From CAVXDY01 sp963721335 (lineage in GTDB: Bacteria; Actinomycetota; Thermoleophilia; Miltoncostaeales; Miltoncostaeaceae): DNA of 64,000 nucleotides. Shown one piece after another: positions 18,847 through 28,181 of this stretch (the first letter of the stretch is position 1; each line of letters starts with the position of its first letter). The stretch is taken from contig CAVRIV010000002.1 of NCBI GenBank assembly GCA_963721335.1, positions 620,001-684,000 on the forward strand. Reading direction: 5' to 3'. The notes under the pieces were generated by a model. The model had not been told where the DNA came from and searched no databases. It saw nothing but the letters and a program-made list of their open reading frames with translations. The position numbers were made by a program, and so were the translations under genes.

Positions 18847-20195
18847 GCACCTTCCCGACCGCCGTCCTGGGGCGGATGCGCCTTCGGATGAACGGAACCG
18901 CCAACCGGTTCGCCCCGGCCGGAGGGCTGCGGAGGGCGGTGGCGCTGCTGGCCGGCGGCAACGTCCTCGCCGTCGCGATCGTCGCCCTCAGCTACCCCAT
19001 CCTCAGCCGGCTCTACGACCCCGCGGAGTTCGGCGCCTACGCCGCCGCGATGTCCCTCCTGGCGCTGATCCTGTCCGTCACCTGCCTCACGTACGACCAC
19101 GCCATCCCCCTGCCGAAGAGCGACGAGACGGCGAGCGACCTGGTGGTGCTCTCGCTCATCGGCGCCCTCGTGATGACGCTCATCACGACCGTTCTCCTGC
19201 TGACCCTGGGCGGCGAGCTCCTCGGCCTGTTCGACGCGGAGAGCCTGGCCCCGTACTGGTGGCTGCTCGCGGCGGCGCAGCTCTTCGGAGGGGTGGTGGT
19301 GGCGCTGACCGGGTGGGCGGTGCGCTTCCGCGACTTCCGAGGGCTGGCGACGTCCCGCATCTCTCAGAGCGTCGTCACCGTGGGCATCCAGGTCGGCGGG
19401 GGCGCCGCGGGCGCCGGGGCTCCGGGCCTGCTGACCGGCGACGTCCTGGGGCGCACCTCGGCCGGGGCGCGGCTGTCGCTGGGCTCCGTCCGGAAGCTCA
19501 TGCGAAACGCCCGTCACACCTCGCGAGCGCGGCTCCGCTGGACGGCGCGCCGCTACCGCCGCTTCCCGCTCATCGGAAGCTGGCCGACGCTCGTGAACGC
19601 GATCGGGTTCGAGGCGCCCCTGCTCCTCGTCGTCGTGTTCTACGGGGCGACGACCGGCGGTCTCTTCGGGTTCGCCCAGCGGCTGATCGGCGCACCGGTC
19701 GCCCTGCTGGTGCTCGCCGTCAGCCAGGTCTTCGTCGCCGAGGCGGCGGACCGGGCGCGCGCGAAGCCGGAGGAGCTCGTCGCCCTCTTCCGCCGCACCC
19801 TGCGGCGCCTGGCCTACATCTGCATCCCCCTGCTGGCGGTGGTCGCCGTGGTCGCAGAGCTCCTGGTGGGCACCGTCTTCGGCGACGAGTGGCACGAGGC
19901 CGGCACCTACATCCTCATCCTGAGCCCGCTCTACGCGGCGCAGCTGCTGTCGAGCCCTCTCGGCGGTACCCTCGACGTGCTCGAGCGTCAGGACCTGCTG
20001 TTCATCCGCGAGGTCGCGCGCATCGCCCTGCTGACCCTCGCGATCGGAGTGGCCGTGCTGCTCGGCCTGTCCGCCCTCTGGGCGGTGATCCTGCTGAGCT
20101 GCGCCGGCACCCTCGCCTACGTGTTCTACGCCGGGATCTCCTGGCACGCGCTGACGACCTTCGAGAAGAAGCGGGTCGCCGATGCCAATCCATAG
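18843..20195 (+). CDS. Wzx-like polysaccharide flippase
   Basis: The 450-residue protein has a repeated pattern of hydrophobic helices typical of the MATE/MOP superfamily. It opens with GGNVLAVAIVALSYPILSRLYDPAEFGAYAAAMSLLALI, the characteristic first-helix region of lipopolysaccharide flippases, and later has FPLIGSWPTLVNAIG and LFGFAQRLIGAPVALL. It would move the undecaprenyl-linked repeat unit to the outer face of the membrane. It overlaps the upstream glycosyltransferase by GTGA. Confidence 0.83.
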   Translation: MSTFPTAVLGRMRLRMNGTANRFAPAGGLRRAVALLAGGNVLAVAIVALSYPILSRLYDPAEFGAYAAAMSLLALILSVTCLTYDHAIPLPKSDETASDLVVLSLIGALVMTLITTVLLLTLGGELLGLFDAESLAPYWWLLAAAQLFGGVVVALTGWAVRFRDFRGLATSRISQSVVTVGIQVGGGAAGAGAPGLLTGDVLGRTSAGARLSLGSVRKLMRNARHTSRARLRWTARRYRRFPLIGSWPTLVNAIGFEAPLLLVVVFYGATTGGLFGFAQRLIGAPVALLVLAVSQVFVAEAADRARAKPEELVALFRRTLRRLAYICIPLLAVVAVVAELLVGTVFGDEWHEAGTYILILSPLYAAQLLSSPLGGTLDVLERQDLLFIREVARIALLTLAIGVAVLLGLSALWAVILLSCAGTLAYVFYAGISWHALTTFEKKRVADANP

Positions 20196-20263
20196 ACCGC
20201 AACCGTCTCCGTACACCGACCCCGAGCGTCGCGGGTCTGCCAGTGACAACTCTGGAGGGGTGA

Positions 20264-21711
20264 ATGCTGATCGTTGAGGTGCCTTCCGCGTACGAGCGCG
20301 AGCGGGAGTACGTGCTGGACGTGATCCTGGGCGACATGCTCGGGCTCCCGTACACGGTGCACGTGCGTGAGCGGACCGACGTGCGGATCCGGCTGTCCGG
20401 GGACTCGCGCGACGCGTCCGTGACCATTCCCGACGTGCTGTTCGCGACCCCCTCCGAGAGCTGGCTCACGCCCGCCACCCTGCCCGCCGAGCCCCTGCCG
20501 TGGATCTCGGGAGGGCTGAACGGATCCGCGACCAGCCTGCTGCCCGTGCTCTACGGGACACCCGAGGCCGGAACCGGCGTGACGGTGGAGCCGTCGGGGA
20601 TCCGCCTGAACATCGACGTGTTCGGCGGCGCGTTCTTCATGCTCACCTGCTACGAGGAGATGGTGCGGCCGGAGGACGACGAGCACGGGCGCTTCCCCGC
20701 CTCCTCCTCGCTGGCGGCGCGCTGCGGCTTCCTGGAGCGCCCGATCGTCAACGAGTACGTCGACCTGCTCTGGTCGGCGCTGAGCGCCGTGTGGCCCGGG
20801 CTCGAACGCAGGCACGCGGAGTACCAGGTGCACCTGACCCACGACGTCGACGAGCCATTCGCCTCCCGGGGCATCCGGCCGTCCGCGGCGGTCCGTGCGA
20901 GCACCGGGGACCTGCTGCGCCGCCGCGACCTCCAACTCGCCTGGCAGCGCGTGCGCTCGTTGCCCGCCGCGCGCCGCGGCGACCACGAGCTCGACCCGTT
21001 CAACACCTACGGGTTCCTGATGGACGTCAGCGAGGAGCACGGGCTGAAGAGCGCGTTCTACTTCCTGGCCGAGCCGGACGACAGCCCACACCCGGCGCCC
21101 TACGAGATCGATGACCCGGCGATCAGGGCGATCATGCTCCGGATCAACGACCGCGGTCACGAGCTGGGGTTGCACGGGAGCTACGCCTCGCTGCACGACG
21201 CGACGCGCCTGCGTCGTGAGTTCGCACATCTGCGGGCGGTCACGGACGAGCTCGGGGTGCGGCAGGAGAGCTGGGGCGGCCGGCAGCACTACCTGCGTTG
21301 GCGCACCCGCACTCGTGGCGGGCGTGGGAGCGCGCCGGCCTCGACTACGACGCGAGCGTGGGCTTCGCGGGCCTGCCCGGTTTCCGCACCGGCACGTGCC
21401 GGGAGCACGCGGTCTTCGACCTGGCCGAGCGACGGCGGCTGGCGCTGCGTGAGCGGCCGCTCCACGTGATGATGGACACCACGCTCTTCGACTACATGGG
21501 CCTGAAGCACGACCAGGCGGCCGACCAGGTGGAGTGCCTGGCCGCGCGCTGCCGGGCCCACGCGGGGCAATTGTTCCTGCTGTGCCACAACAGCTGGCCG
21601 GTGGGTGCCCGCGCCCGCGACTGGTATCGCTCGGTCGTGACCGCCGTCGGGTCGGCGGCCGGCGGGGTCGTCACGTGGCTCGGGGCCCTGCCCGCGGGGA
21701 TCGGCGCGTGA
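20264..21711 (+). pseudogene. Polysaccharide deacetylase-family protein, frame disrupted once
   Basis: The protein reads well from the ATG at 20264 (after a GGAGGGG ribosome site) to about 21300, including LTHDVDEP, the metal-binding type motif of this family, HELGLHGSYAS and GGRQHYLRW. It then continues in another frame as AHPHSWRAWERAGLDYDAS to the stop at 21711. One added G at about 21301 (TTGG to TTGGG) would restore a single frame of about 483 residues. The unusual N-terminal domain resembles the DUF7033-type region seen with deacetylases. Because both halves are well preserved, a sequencing indel is more likely than decay. Confidence 0.75.
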
Positions 21712-23762
21712 GCAGCACGCCGCCCCTGAAGCCCTGGGCGTACTATCGCGCGGTCGACCTCCTCGAGCGCGGTCGTACCGCGGTCCGGCGGCGTGGACCC
21801 GCCCCGCCCTCCCAGGACGGTGTGCGCATTCTCGCCTACCACCGCGTGTCGGCCGAGCGCGATCCCCTCGCGGTGGCGCCTGACGCCTTTCGGCGCCAGA
21901 TGGAGGAGGTCCTCGAGCGCTACGGGGCGGTGACCCGCCTCGACCGGGCGCTCGACCTGCTCGACGAGCCGGTCGCCGAGCCCCTGGTGTGCGTGACCTT
22001 CGACGACGGCTATCGCGACACGCTCGACGTGGCCGCCCCGATCCTGCGCGAGCTGGGAGTGCCCGCCACCGTCTACCTGCCCACGGCCATGATCGACGGG
22101 CGCGCCGGGTACGACTGGTATCGGCAGGGCGCGCCTCCGGCGATGGGCTGGGACGAGGTCGCCGAGCTGGTCGCGGACGGGCTGATCGACGTGGGCTCGC
22201 ACACGCGCACGCACCCGTGCCTGCCCGCGCTCGACGACCGCCGCGCACGCGAGGAGCTCGTGGGCTCCAAGGCGGACATCGAGGCTCGGCTCGGCCGGCC
22301 GGTCACGAGCTTCTGCTACCCGGCGGGCCTCTACGGCCCGCGCGACGCGGGTCTGGTCCGCGAGGCGGGCTATCGCGGCGGCCTCACGTGCCGGAGCGGG
22401 CTCAACCGGGGGGCTGAGGAGATGGCGGAGCTGCGCCGCACGCTCGTCGGCTGGGCCGACGACGACGCCCGGTTCCGGGCGAAGCTGGACGGGCGTCTGG
22501 ACGTGCCCGGCCGGGGGACGGAGCTGATGCAGCGACTGCGCGCCCGCGGCGGTTCGCCGTCGCCGGGTCCGCCCCCGCCACCGCCGGCCGACCGGCGCGG
22601 GGAGCCGATCGCGTACTCGGGCATGCTCATCACCAAGGACCGCCCGGCGCGCGCAGCCGCGATCCTCGACCAGATCGTGGGCCAGACGCGACGGCCCGCG
22701 CGCATGGTCGTGGTGGACGCCAGCACGCCGCCCCTGGAGTACGACGACGAGCGCGTCGCGGCCGCCGCCGCCGCCGGAATCGAGCTCGTGGTGGTCCACG
22801 AGCCGCCGTCCATGCCACACCAGCGCAACCGCGGGGTGGAGCTGGTGGAGACCCCCGTGACGCTGGTGCTCGACGACGACGTCGTCCTCGCTCCCGATTA
22901 CATGGAGTGCCTGCTCGAGCGGTGGGAGGCGCGTGGCCTGAACGCACTCGGAGGGGTCGTCGGCTCGGTGCGTCAGGGGTCGCACTTCAAGCAACAGTTC
23001 CCGCCGGTCGAGCGCACCCTCCGGCGCCTCTTCTTCCTCCACGACATCGCCCCCACCGGCGCCACCCGGTTGCGCCGCTCGGGCAAGCTGCACGAGGTGC
23101 TGACGCCCACCGAGGACGTGCTGGTCCCGGTGTTCGGCAACGCCGCGCTCGCGTACCGCACCGACCTCCTGCGCAAGCACCGGTTCGACGAGCAGTTCAG
23201 CGGCTACGTCTACGGGGAGGACCTCGATCTCACCGGCCGGCTCGCCCGGGACGCTCCCATCCTCCACTCGCCGTCCACCTGGTACATCCACGAGTGGGAG
23301 CCCGCGGGCCGGGCCACCGGCGACCTGTGGTACCGCCGCGCCCGTCAAGAGGGCTACTTCCGGCTGCGGCTGATCGGCCGCTCGCCCCTCAGCCTCGCGG
23401 CCTTCGCGTTGTCGGTCGTGGGTGAGCTGGGGCTCGCGACCGCCCAGTCGCTGCAGGCGCGCCGGATGGATCCGGTGCGCGGCTACCTGCGGGGCATGCG
23501 CGAGACGATCCGGGCGACTCGGGCGGAGTCACGACGGCGCGCCGGCGACGCCACGGTCCTAGGAGCTGCAGGCGGCGCGGGGCAGGGGCTTCGTGCTCAG
23601 TGCGACCCGGTTCTCCGACTGATCGAGCAGAGCGTGCCCGCTCTGGTCGTAGATCGGAAACCCACCCGTGGTGGCGATGGCGTTGCGCCGGACGTCGAAG
23701 TGCTCCCCGGTCTGGTTCGCCCTGCCCGTGGCGCCGATCAGGATCCCGTAGTGGACTCCTGA
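21708..23762 (+). CDS. Polysaccharide deacetylase fused to a GT2 glycosyltransferase
   Basis: The N-terminal part (about residues 35-250) is a NodB-type deacetylase: ILAYHRVS, the metal Asp in VTFDDGYRDT, the zinc ligands in GSHTRTHP, and SFCYPAGLYGPRD. A Pro-rich linker (GPPPPPPADRRG) leads to a GT2 domain with LITKDRPARAAAILDQI, LDDDVVLAPDYM (the DXD-type motif) and GYVYGEDLDL. It would deacetylate and glycosylate the same polymer. The frame runs 204 bases into the opposite-strand beta-helix gene, and the last 65 or so residues look like read-through. A +1 shift would stop it at 23560. Confidence 0.82.
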   Translation: MSSTPPLKPWAYYRAVDLLERGRTAVRRRGPAPPSQDGVRILAYHRVSAERDPLAVAPDAFRRQMEEVLERYGAVTRLDRALDLLDEPVAEPLVCVTFDDGYRDTLDVAAPILRELGVPATVYLPTAMIDGRAGYDWYRQGAPPAMGWDEVAELVADGLIDVGSHTRTHPCLPALDDRRAREELVGSKADIEARLGRPVTSFCYPAGLYGPRDAGLVREAGYRGGLTCRSGLNRGAEEMAELRRTLVGWADDDARFRAKLDGRLDVPGRGTELMQRLRARGGSPSPGPPPPPPADRRGEPIAYSGMLITKDRPARAAAILDQIVGQTRRPARMVVVDASTPPLEYDDERVAAAAAAGIELVVVHEPPSMPHQRNRGVELVETPVTLVLDDDVVLAPDYMECLLERWEARGLNALGGVVGSVRQGSHFKQQFPPVERTLRRLFFLHDIAPTGATRLRRSGKLHEVLTPTEDVLVPVFGNAALAYRTDLLRKHRFDEQFSGYVYGEDLDLTGRLARDAPILHSPSTWYIHEWEPAGRATGDLWYRRARQEGYFRLRLIGRSPLSLAAFALSVVGELGLATAQSLQARRMDPVRGYLRGMRETIRATRAESRRRAGDATVLGAAGGAGQGLRAQCDPVLRLIEQSVPALVVDRKPTRGGDGVAPDVEVLPGLVRPARGADQDPVVDS

Positions 23763-24569
23763 GATGTTGTTGCCGCACATGGTCGTCGACCCCGCCACGG
23801 GGTCGTCGCCCCAGTAGCCGATCCCGGCCGAGCCCGTGCGAATGACGTTGTCGCGGATGGACGCGGTGCGGAAGCGGGTCGAGACCCCCTGGGCCTGGAA
23901 CCGCGCGATGACGTTGCCGATGATCCGCGCCCCGGCGCTCTTGGAGTAGATGCCGTGCTTGTCGTAGGGGATGCTCGAGTCGCGTCCCGTGTCGAAGATC
24001 GTGTTGCCCATGATCGTCGCCCCCGATCCCTGGACGATCACGCCCGAGTCGCCGGTGCGCCCGATCACGTTGTTCAGGATCCGCCAGCGCGTGTCGCCGG
24101 GGTTCGACGAGTTGATCCCCCGCTCGACGTCGGTGAACACGTTGCGGAGGACATCGATGTTCCGGGCACCGCGTCCGGTTCCCGAGCCGACGCCCTCGTC
24201 GGTGCCGCGGACCCGGAACCCCTCGAAGCTGAGCCAGGAGACCTGGTACACGTAGATGCCCTGGGTGAGCGTCGCCCGCCCGCTCCCGTAGCTCTTGAAG
24301 CGGATGCGCGCACCCGGCGCGCCCGAGACCGTCGGCGCGAGCCGCTCGTCTCCGTAGGTGCGCCCGGCCCGGAACAGGACGACGTCGCCGGGACGCAGCG
24401 CCGCGTGGTTGACCCTGTCCACGGTCCGCCACGCCGTGGCCGGCGACCGGCCCGAGGCCCCGTCGTTGCCGCCGGGGGCGACGTAGAAGCTTCGCGCCTG
24501 TGCCTGCGACACGACCGCCAGGCCGATGGCTGCCACCACGAGCACGAGCCGCGTGACAACAGGGCCCAT
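23559..24569 (-). CDS. Secreted right-handed parallel beta-helix protein
   Basis: The 336-residue product has a signal peptide (LVLVVAAIGLAVVSQAQARS) and then SFYVAPGGNDGASGRSPATAW, the usual N-terminus of secreted pectate-lyase-like beta-helix proteins. Repeated coils follow, with patterns such as IDVLRNVFTDV, WRILNNVIGRT, ATIMGNTIFDTG and ARIIGNVIARF, typical of Asn-ladder turns. It may be a polysaccharide lyase, hydrolase or epimerase acting on the polymer made here. A TAGACT -10 lies six bases before the ATG, so the transcript may be leaderless. Confidence 0.8.
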   Translation of the reverse strand: MGPVVTRLVLVVAAIGLAVVSQAQARSFYVAPGGNDGASGRSPATAWRTVDRVNHAALRPGDVVLFRAGRTYGDERLAPTVSGAPGARIRFKSYGSGRATLTQGIYVYQVSWLSFEGFRVRGTDEGVGSGTGRGARNIDVLRNVFTDVERGINSSNPGDTRWRILNNVIGRTGDSGVIVQGSGATIMGNTIFDTGRDSSIPYDKHGIYSKSAGARIIGNVIARFQAQGVSTRFRTASIRDNVIRTGSAGIGYWGDDPVAGSTTMCGNNISGVHYGILIGATGRANQTGEHFDVRRNAIATTGGFPIYDQSGHALLDQSENRVALSTKPLPRAACSS

Positions 24570-24575
24570 GTGGCG

Positions 24576-24581
24576 AGTCTA
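24576..24581 (-). promoter_or_regulatory. -10 element (TAGACT) of the beta-helix gene
   Basis: On the minus strand TAGACT lies six bases before the ATG at 24569, giving a leaderless arrangement. It could make this gene independent of the two Wzz-like genes upstream of it. Confidence 0.5.
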
Positions 24582-24622
24582 CTGTGGGATCACGCCGCCG
24601 CCCGGCCTGACGGGTGGGAGGG

Positions 24623-26119
24623 TCAGGACCGCACGGTCACCTGGGCGGCGCCGCCGTCCGCCGGCGTGATCGCCGCGCCGCGCCGCCTGACCTCCACGAT
24701 CCCCAACAGGCGGGCCTGCGTCTGGTCGGCGAGGGCGTCGGCCAGCGCGCGCGCGGCCCCGGGGGCCCCGGCGGGCGTCACCAGCACGACCGCCTCGACC
24801 GCCCGCGCCACGAGCATGCCGTGCGGTGGCTCCGCGGGCGCGTCGACCAGCACCAGCTCGTATCCTGCCGCGACCTCCGAGAGCACGCGTCGCAGGATCG
24901 GCACGAGCGAGGCGCCGCCCTTTGCCGGCGCCTGACCCGCCGGCAGGAACGCGAGCCCTCTGGTCGCCTCGACGACGGGGTATCGGCGGCGCCGGCGTAC
25001 GAGCAGGTCGCCGAGGCCCTCCGAGCTCTCGTGCTCCAGCGAGGCCGACAGGAGCCTCCCCTCGAAGGCGCCGTCGACGAGCAGCACGCCCGCGCCCTGC
25101 CGGCGCGCGGACCGGGCCAGCTCCCGTGTGACCGTCGCCCGGTCGGCGAGGTCCACCTCGCCCACCACCCCGACGATCGTCTCCGAACGGCCGGAGGCCC
25201 GCTGCCAGACGGTGCTCGCGATCGCGTCGAAGGCGGCTCGGTCGGCGGCCGTGAGCTCCTGGGCCAGCGGGGGCACGGAGACCGATCCCAGCACGGGGAC
25301 GGTGGTGTCAGGTGCGGCCTCCCTGCGCGCGCGTCGTCGTCGGAGCGCGTCGGCCAGCCCGGCGAGTGCGACGCCGAGGATCACCCCGAAGACCAGCCCG
25401 GCGGCGATGTTGATCAGTGGGCGCGGCGCGACGGGAGACGACGAGGCGCTCGCCGGAGCGACCGCCACCGCGCCGGCCCCGGCGCCGGTGCCGAGTACGA
25501 GGCCGAGCTGGGACACGAGATCCTCACGGGCCCCCTGGAGCGCGTCGACCGACGCCGATCCGGATGCGCGGGCGATCTGGGCGTCGATGGCCGCGATCTC
25601 CTCCCGGAGGTCGCGCGCCTGCGCCTCGCTCCGGGCCTGGGCGTCCTCGCGGACGGCCGCGATGAACCCGTCGGACACGGCCGTGGCCAGGTCGCGGGCG
25701 CCCTCCGGTGAGGGGCCGCGGGCGGTCAGCGCGATCAGACTCGTGTCCTTGATCGCCGTGGCGACCACGTCGCCCTCCAGCGAGGCGGCGCTGGGGTTCC
25801 CGGGGAGGGTCGAGGCGATTCGAGCGAGGAAGCTCCGGGACCCGATGGTGACGGCATAGGTGCCCGCCAGGCTCTGGTTGGCCTGCTCCGAGTTGTAGGG
25901 GTCTCCGACGCTCGCGGGGTCGATGGCCCGGTCGATGCGAAGGAGGCCGTTGGCCTCGTAGACCTTCTCGGCGCGGGAGGTGGCGAGCACCGCGAACGAG
26001 ACGCTGCAGAAGATGGCGATGGCGATGAACCACCGTCCCCTCCAGAAGATCGTGGAGAGGCGTACCGGGTCCGCCTGGTCGTCCCAGGCGTCCGCTGGGT
26101 TCTTCTCGGCCGGGCTCAT
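24623..26119 (-). CDS. Wzz-like chain-length protein with a degenerate BY-kinase/ATPase domain
   Basis: The 498-residue protein has the Wzz layout: an N-terminal membrane helix after LSTIFWRGRWFIAIAIF, an extracytoplasmic part with coiled coil (SEAQARDLREEIAAIDAQIA), and a second helix (INIAAGLVFGVILGVALAGLA). A cytoplasmic domain follows with the strand order of bacterial tyrosine kinases (GAGVLLVDGAFEGRLLSASL, GLAFLPAGQAP, YELVLVDAP). Where the P-loop should be, it reads VVGEVDLADRATVTRELAR, with no GK[ST], and no Tyr-rich tail is present. It probably controls chain length without phosphorylating. It lies 14 bases after its paralogue. Confidence 0.8.
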   Translation of the reverse strand: MSPAEKNPADAWDDQADPVRLSTIFWRGRWFIAIAIFCSVSFAVLATSRAEKVYEANGLLRIDRAIDPASVGDPYNSEQANQSLAGTYAVTIGSRSFLARIASTLPGNPSAASLEGDVVATAIKDTSLIALTARGPSPEGARDLATAVSDGFIAAVREDAQARSEAQARDLREEIAAIDAQIARASGSASVDALQGAREDLVSQLGLVLGTGAGAGAVAVAPASASSSPVAPRPLINIAAGLVFGVILGVALAGLADALRRRRARREAAPDTTVPVLGSVSVPPLAQELTAADRAAFDAIASTVWQRASGRSETIVGVVGEVDLADRATVTRELARSARRQGAGVLLVDGAFEGRLLSASLEHESSEGLGDLLVRRRRRYPVVEATRGLAFLPAGQAPAKGGASLVPILRRVLSEVAAGYELVLVDAPAEPPHGMLVARAVEAVVLVTPAGAPGAARALADALADQTQARLLGIVEVRRRGAAITPADGGAAQVTVRS

Positions 26120-26132
26120 CGGTCTCGCCGCA

Positions 26133-27884
26133 TCAGGACTGCGGCGCCGTCCCGGCGTGCTCCTCGCGGGGGTGCGCCGGGATCGAGCCGTTCGCGCTGT
26201 CCGAGCCCGTCGATTCGGCGACCGCCGCCATCGTCGTGACCACTCCCAGAACCTGGCCCCGGCCCCGCTCGCCGAGGACGCGGCCGAGCAGCTCCGACGC
26301 GGGCGTGTCGGAGGTCGAGGCGACCAGGACGATTCCGGTGGAGGCGCCCACCACGGCTCGGGCGCCCGACTCGGAGGCCGCGGCCGCCGGCGACTCGATC
26401 AGGAGCAGGCCGCGCTTGGCGGCGAGTCGGCCCACCACCGTGCGAAACTGCTCGTTGCCCCAGAACGGGCGGGTGTCGGGCGGCCGTCTGCCGGCGGGCA
26501 TGAAGGCGTAGGACGAGTTCCCGGGGAGCCGCACCACCTGCGGGCGCGTCTGTGAGACGCCCGTGACCAGGTCGCCGAGTCCTCGGGAGCGGCCGTGGTC
26601 GAGCACCTTCGAGAGGCGCCGGCCGCGAACGTCGCCGTCGGCCAGGAGCACGTTCCGGCCGGCGCGCGCTGCGGCCCGGGCGATCCCCTGCGAGACCTCC
26701 TCTCGGCCGTCGAGCTCGTGCTCGGCCAGGAGGGCGAGCGATGCGCCCTCGCCCGCGCGCGTCTGGAGCGCCGCGAAGATGGCGTCGTAGGCTGCCTCCG
26801 CCTCCTCGTCGTCGGCCTTCACGCCGACCGGGGCCGAGCCGAGGTGGGGTGTGGGCCCCGGGGACTCCTCGTCGGTCGCTCTCCCATCGGCCTGCGGGTG
26901 ATGGGCCCCCGCCGCCTCGTCCTTCTCCGCGTCCGAATAGATGGCGTCGTAGGCTCGCCCGACCTCGTCCTGCTCCCCAGGGTCCGCGCCGTGCGGCGCG
27001 ACCGTCGCGGCCGCCTCGATCTGCACCACCGGGCCCTCGTCCGGCTCGCCGGCGTCCTGCCCTTCGGCGTCCTGCGCCCGTCGACGGGGGGACGGGTCGT
27101 CCGGGGGACGAGCAGCCCTCGGCCGGCCACGGAGCGAGCGCAACGGGGCGCCACCGGTGGAGGCCAGCCAGAGCCACGACAGCGCGATGCCCACGAGGGC
27201 GCCGAGGAAGATGCCGGCCACGGCGTTCAGGACGGGCCGGGGCTCGACCGGGGAGGTGGGCGTGTCCGGGGGGGAGGTGAGCGCGATGCCGACCGTGCTC
27301 GCGCTGGCGATCGCGTCGGCCAGCTGTCTGGTGAGGCCGTCGCGCGCGTCGCTGAGCGAGCCCGGCGAGTCGCCGCCGCGCGCGATCTCGGCATCGAGCG
27401 CCGCGATCCTCTCGCGCAGCTCGGAGCGTTGCGCCTCCGCCTGCGCGCGGGCGTCGGTGCGGAGGGTCTCCGTGAAGGCGGCCGCGACGTCCGCGACCAG
27501 GTCGTGCGCCTCCTCGGGGGAGCCGCCGGTCGCCTTCAGGGAGACCAGGCTGGTCTGGCTGACCAGCGAGGCGTCCACCCGGGAGCCGAGCTCTTCGGCG
27601 CTCAGGCTCCCGCCCGCGACCTCCGGTGCGATGCGCGCGAGGAAGCCTGACGAGTCGAGCGTGGTCGCGTACCCGCGGGCCAGCGCCTCGGCGGCCTGTT
27701 GCTCATCGAACGTGCGGCGAGCCGGCACCTGGCCGCCGACACCCGTCTCCATGAGGGCCGTCGACTCGTAGACCTCGTCCGACCGGGAGGTCGCCAGAAC
27801 GGCCAATGCCAGGCCGACGACGATCGACACGGCGATGATCCACTTGCCCCGCCAGATGATCGTCGATAGCCGAGGCCGATTCAT
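26133..27884 (-). CDS. Wzz-like chain-length protein, second paralogue with degenerate ATPase domain
   Basis: The 583-residue protein starts at the ATG at 27884 with MNRPRLSTIIWRGKWIIAVSI, closely matching its downstream neighbour. Helix 1 is followed by a coiled coil (EAQRSELRERIAALDAEIA), and helix 2 by a long acidic, low-complexity linker of about 130 residues in which AYDAIYSD and AYDAIFAA form a partial duplication. The ATPase-like domain keeps NVLLADGDVRGRRLSKVL and GLGDLVTG, but the P-loop position (ASLALLAEHELDGREEVS) has no GK[ST]. The two genes look like a tandem duplication that lost kinase function. A stop-start gap of 13 bases suggests one operon. Confidence 0.8.
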   Translation of the reverse strand: MNRPRLSTIIWRGKWIIAVSIVVGLALAVLATSRSDEVYESTALMETGVGGQVPARRTFDEQQAAEALARGYATTLDSSGFLARIAPEVAGGSLSAEELGSRVDASLVSQTSLVSLKATGGSPEEAHDLVADVAAAFTETLRTDARAQAEAQRSELRERIAALDAEIARGGDSPGSLSDARDGLTRQLADAIASASTVGIALTSPPDTPTSPVEPRPVLNAVAGIFLGALVGIALSWLWLASTGGAPLRSLRGRPRAARPPDDPSPRRRAQDAEGQDAGEPDEGPVVQIEAAATVAPHGADPGEQDEVGRAYDAIYSDAEKDEAAGAHHPQADGRATDEESPGPTPHLGSAPVGVKADDEEAEAAYDAIFAALQTRAGEGASLALLAEHELDGREEVSQGIARAAARAGRNVLLADGDVRGRRLSKVLDHGRSRGLGDLVTGVSQTRPQVVRLPGNSSYAFMPAGRRPPDTRPFWGNEQFRTVVGRLAAKRGLLLIESPAAAASESGARAVVGASTGIVLVASTSDTPASELLGRVLGERGRGQVLGVVTTMAAVAESTGSDSANGSIPAHPREEHAGTAPQS

Positions 27885-27990
27885 TGCGTGTCCCGCCCCC
27901 CGTCGCGCGCCTCGTCCGCATCCGTGAACCGCTGCGCGTGCCTGCGAGACGCCGGTGCGCAGCGGGTGAGAGGCCACTCACCAAGCGGTG

Positions 27991-27996
27991 ATTATG
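27991..27996 (-). promoter_or_regulatory. -10 element (CATAAT) for the wzz-like operon
   Basis: On the minus strand CATAAT is the best -10 match in the region and points to the wzz-like genes, with a leader of about 100 bases. No clear -35 was found. Confidence 0.4.
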
Positions 27997-28110
27997 CCAG
28001 AGAACCCCCAAACCCCATCCCCCGGAGGGCGGGGCGACGGGGGTCACCGCCCCTCGCATGGGGGAGCCTCGCCTGGACATTCGGCGCAGGGGGAACACGC
28101 CGCACCCCGG

Positions 28111-28116
28111 TAGGAT
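28111..28116 (+). promoter_or_regulatory. -10 element (TAGGAT) before the DegT-type gene
   Basis: TAGGAT is followed after eight bases by an ATG (28125) that opens an 18-codon ORF, so the transcript would begin essentially at that ATG. Confidence 0.45.
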
Positions 28117-28124
28117 CACCGGCG

Positions 28125-28181
28125 ATGGCGACCCCGAGACGCGCGGAGCCGTGCCCGTGCCCGGAGGTGGCCCTCCCATGA
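28125..28181 (+). CDS. Possible 18-residue leader peptide overlapping the aminotransferase start
   Basis: ATG 28125 starts a short frame (MATPRRAEPCPCPEVALP) whose TGA at 28179-28181 overlaps the ATG of the aminotransferase (ATGA). It lies directly behind a -10 element and could be translated from a leaderless mRNA, delivering ribosomes to the main gene. Two other genes in the window have the same layout. A chance overlap is possible, because the main gene also has its own GGAGG site. Confidence 0.35.
   Translation: MATPRRAEPCPCPEVALP

Noticed and set aside
24623..26119. Active bacterial tyrosine kinase
   Set aside because: The region where Walker A should lie has no GK[ST] and no Tyr cluster is present, so I call it kinase-like only.
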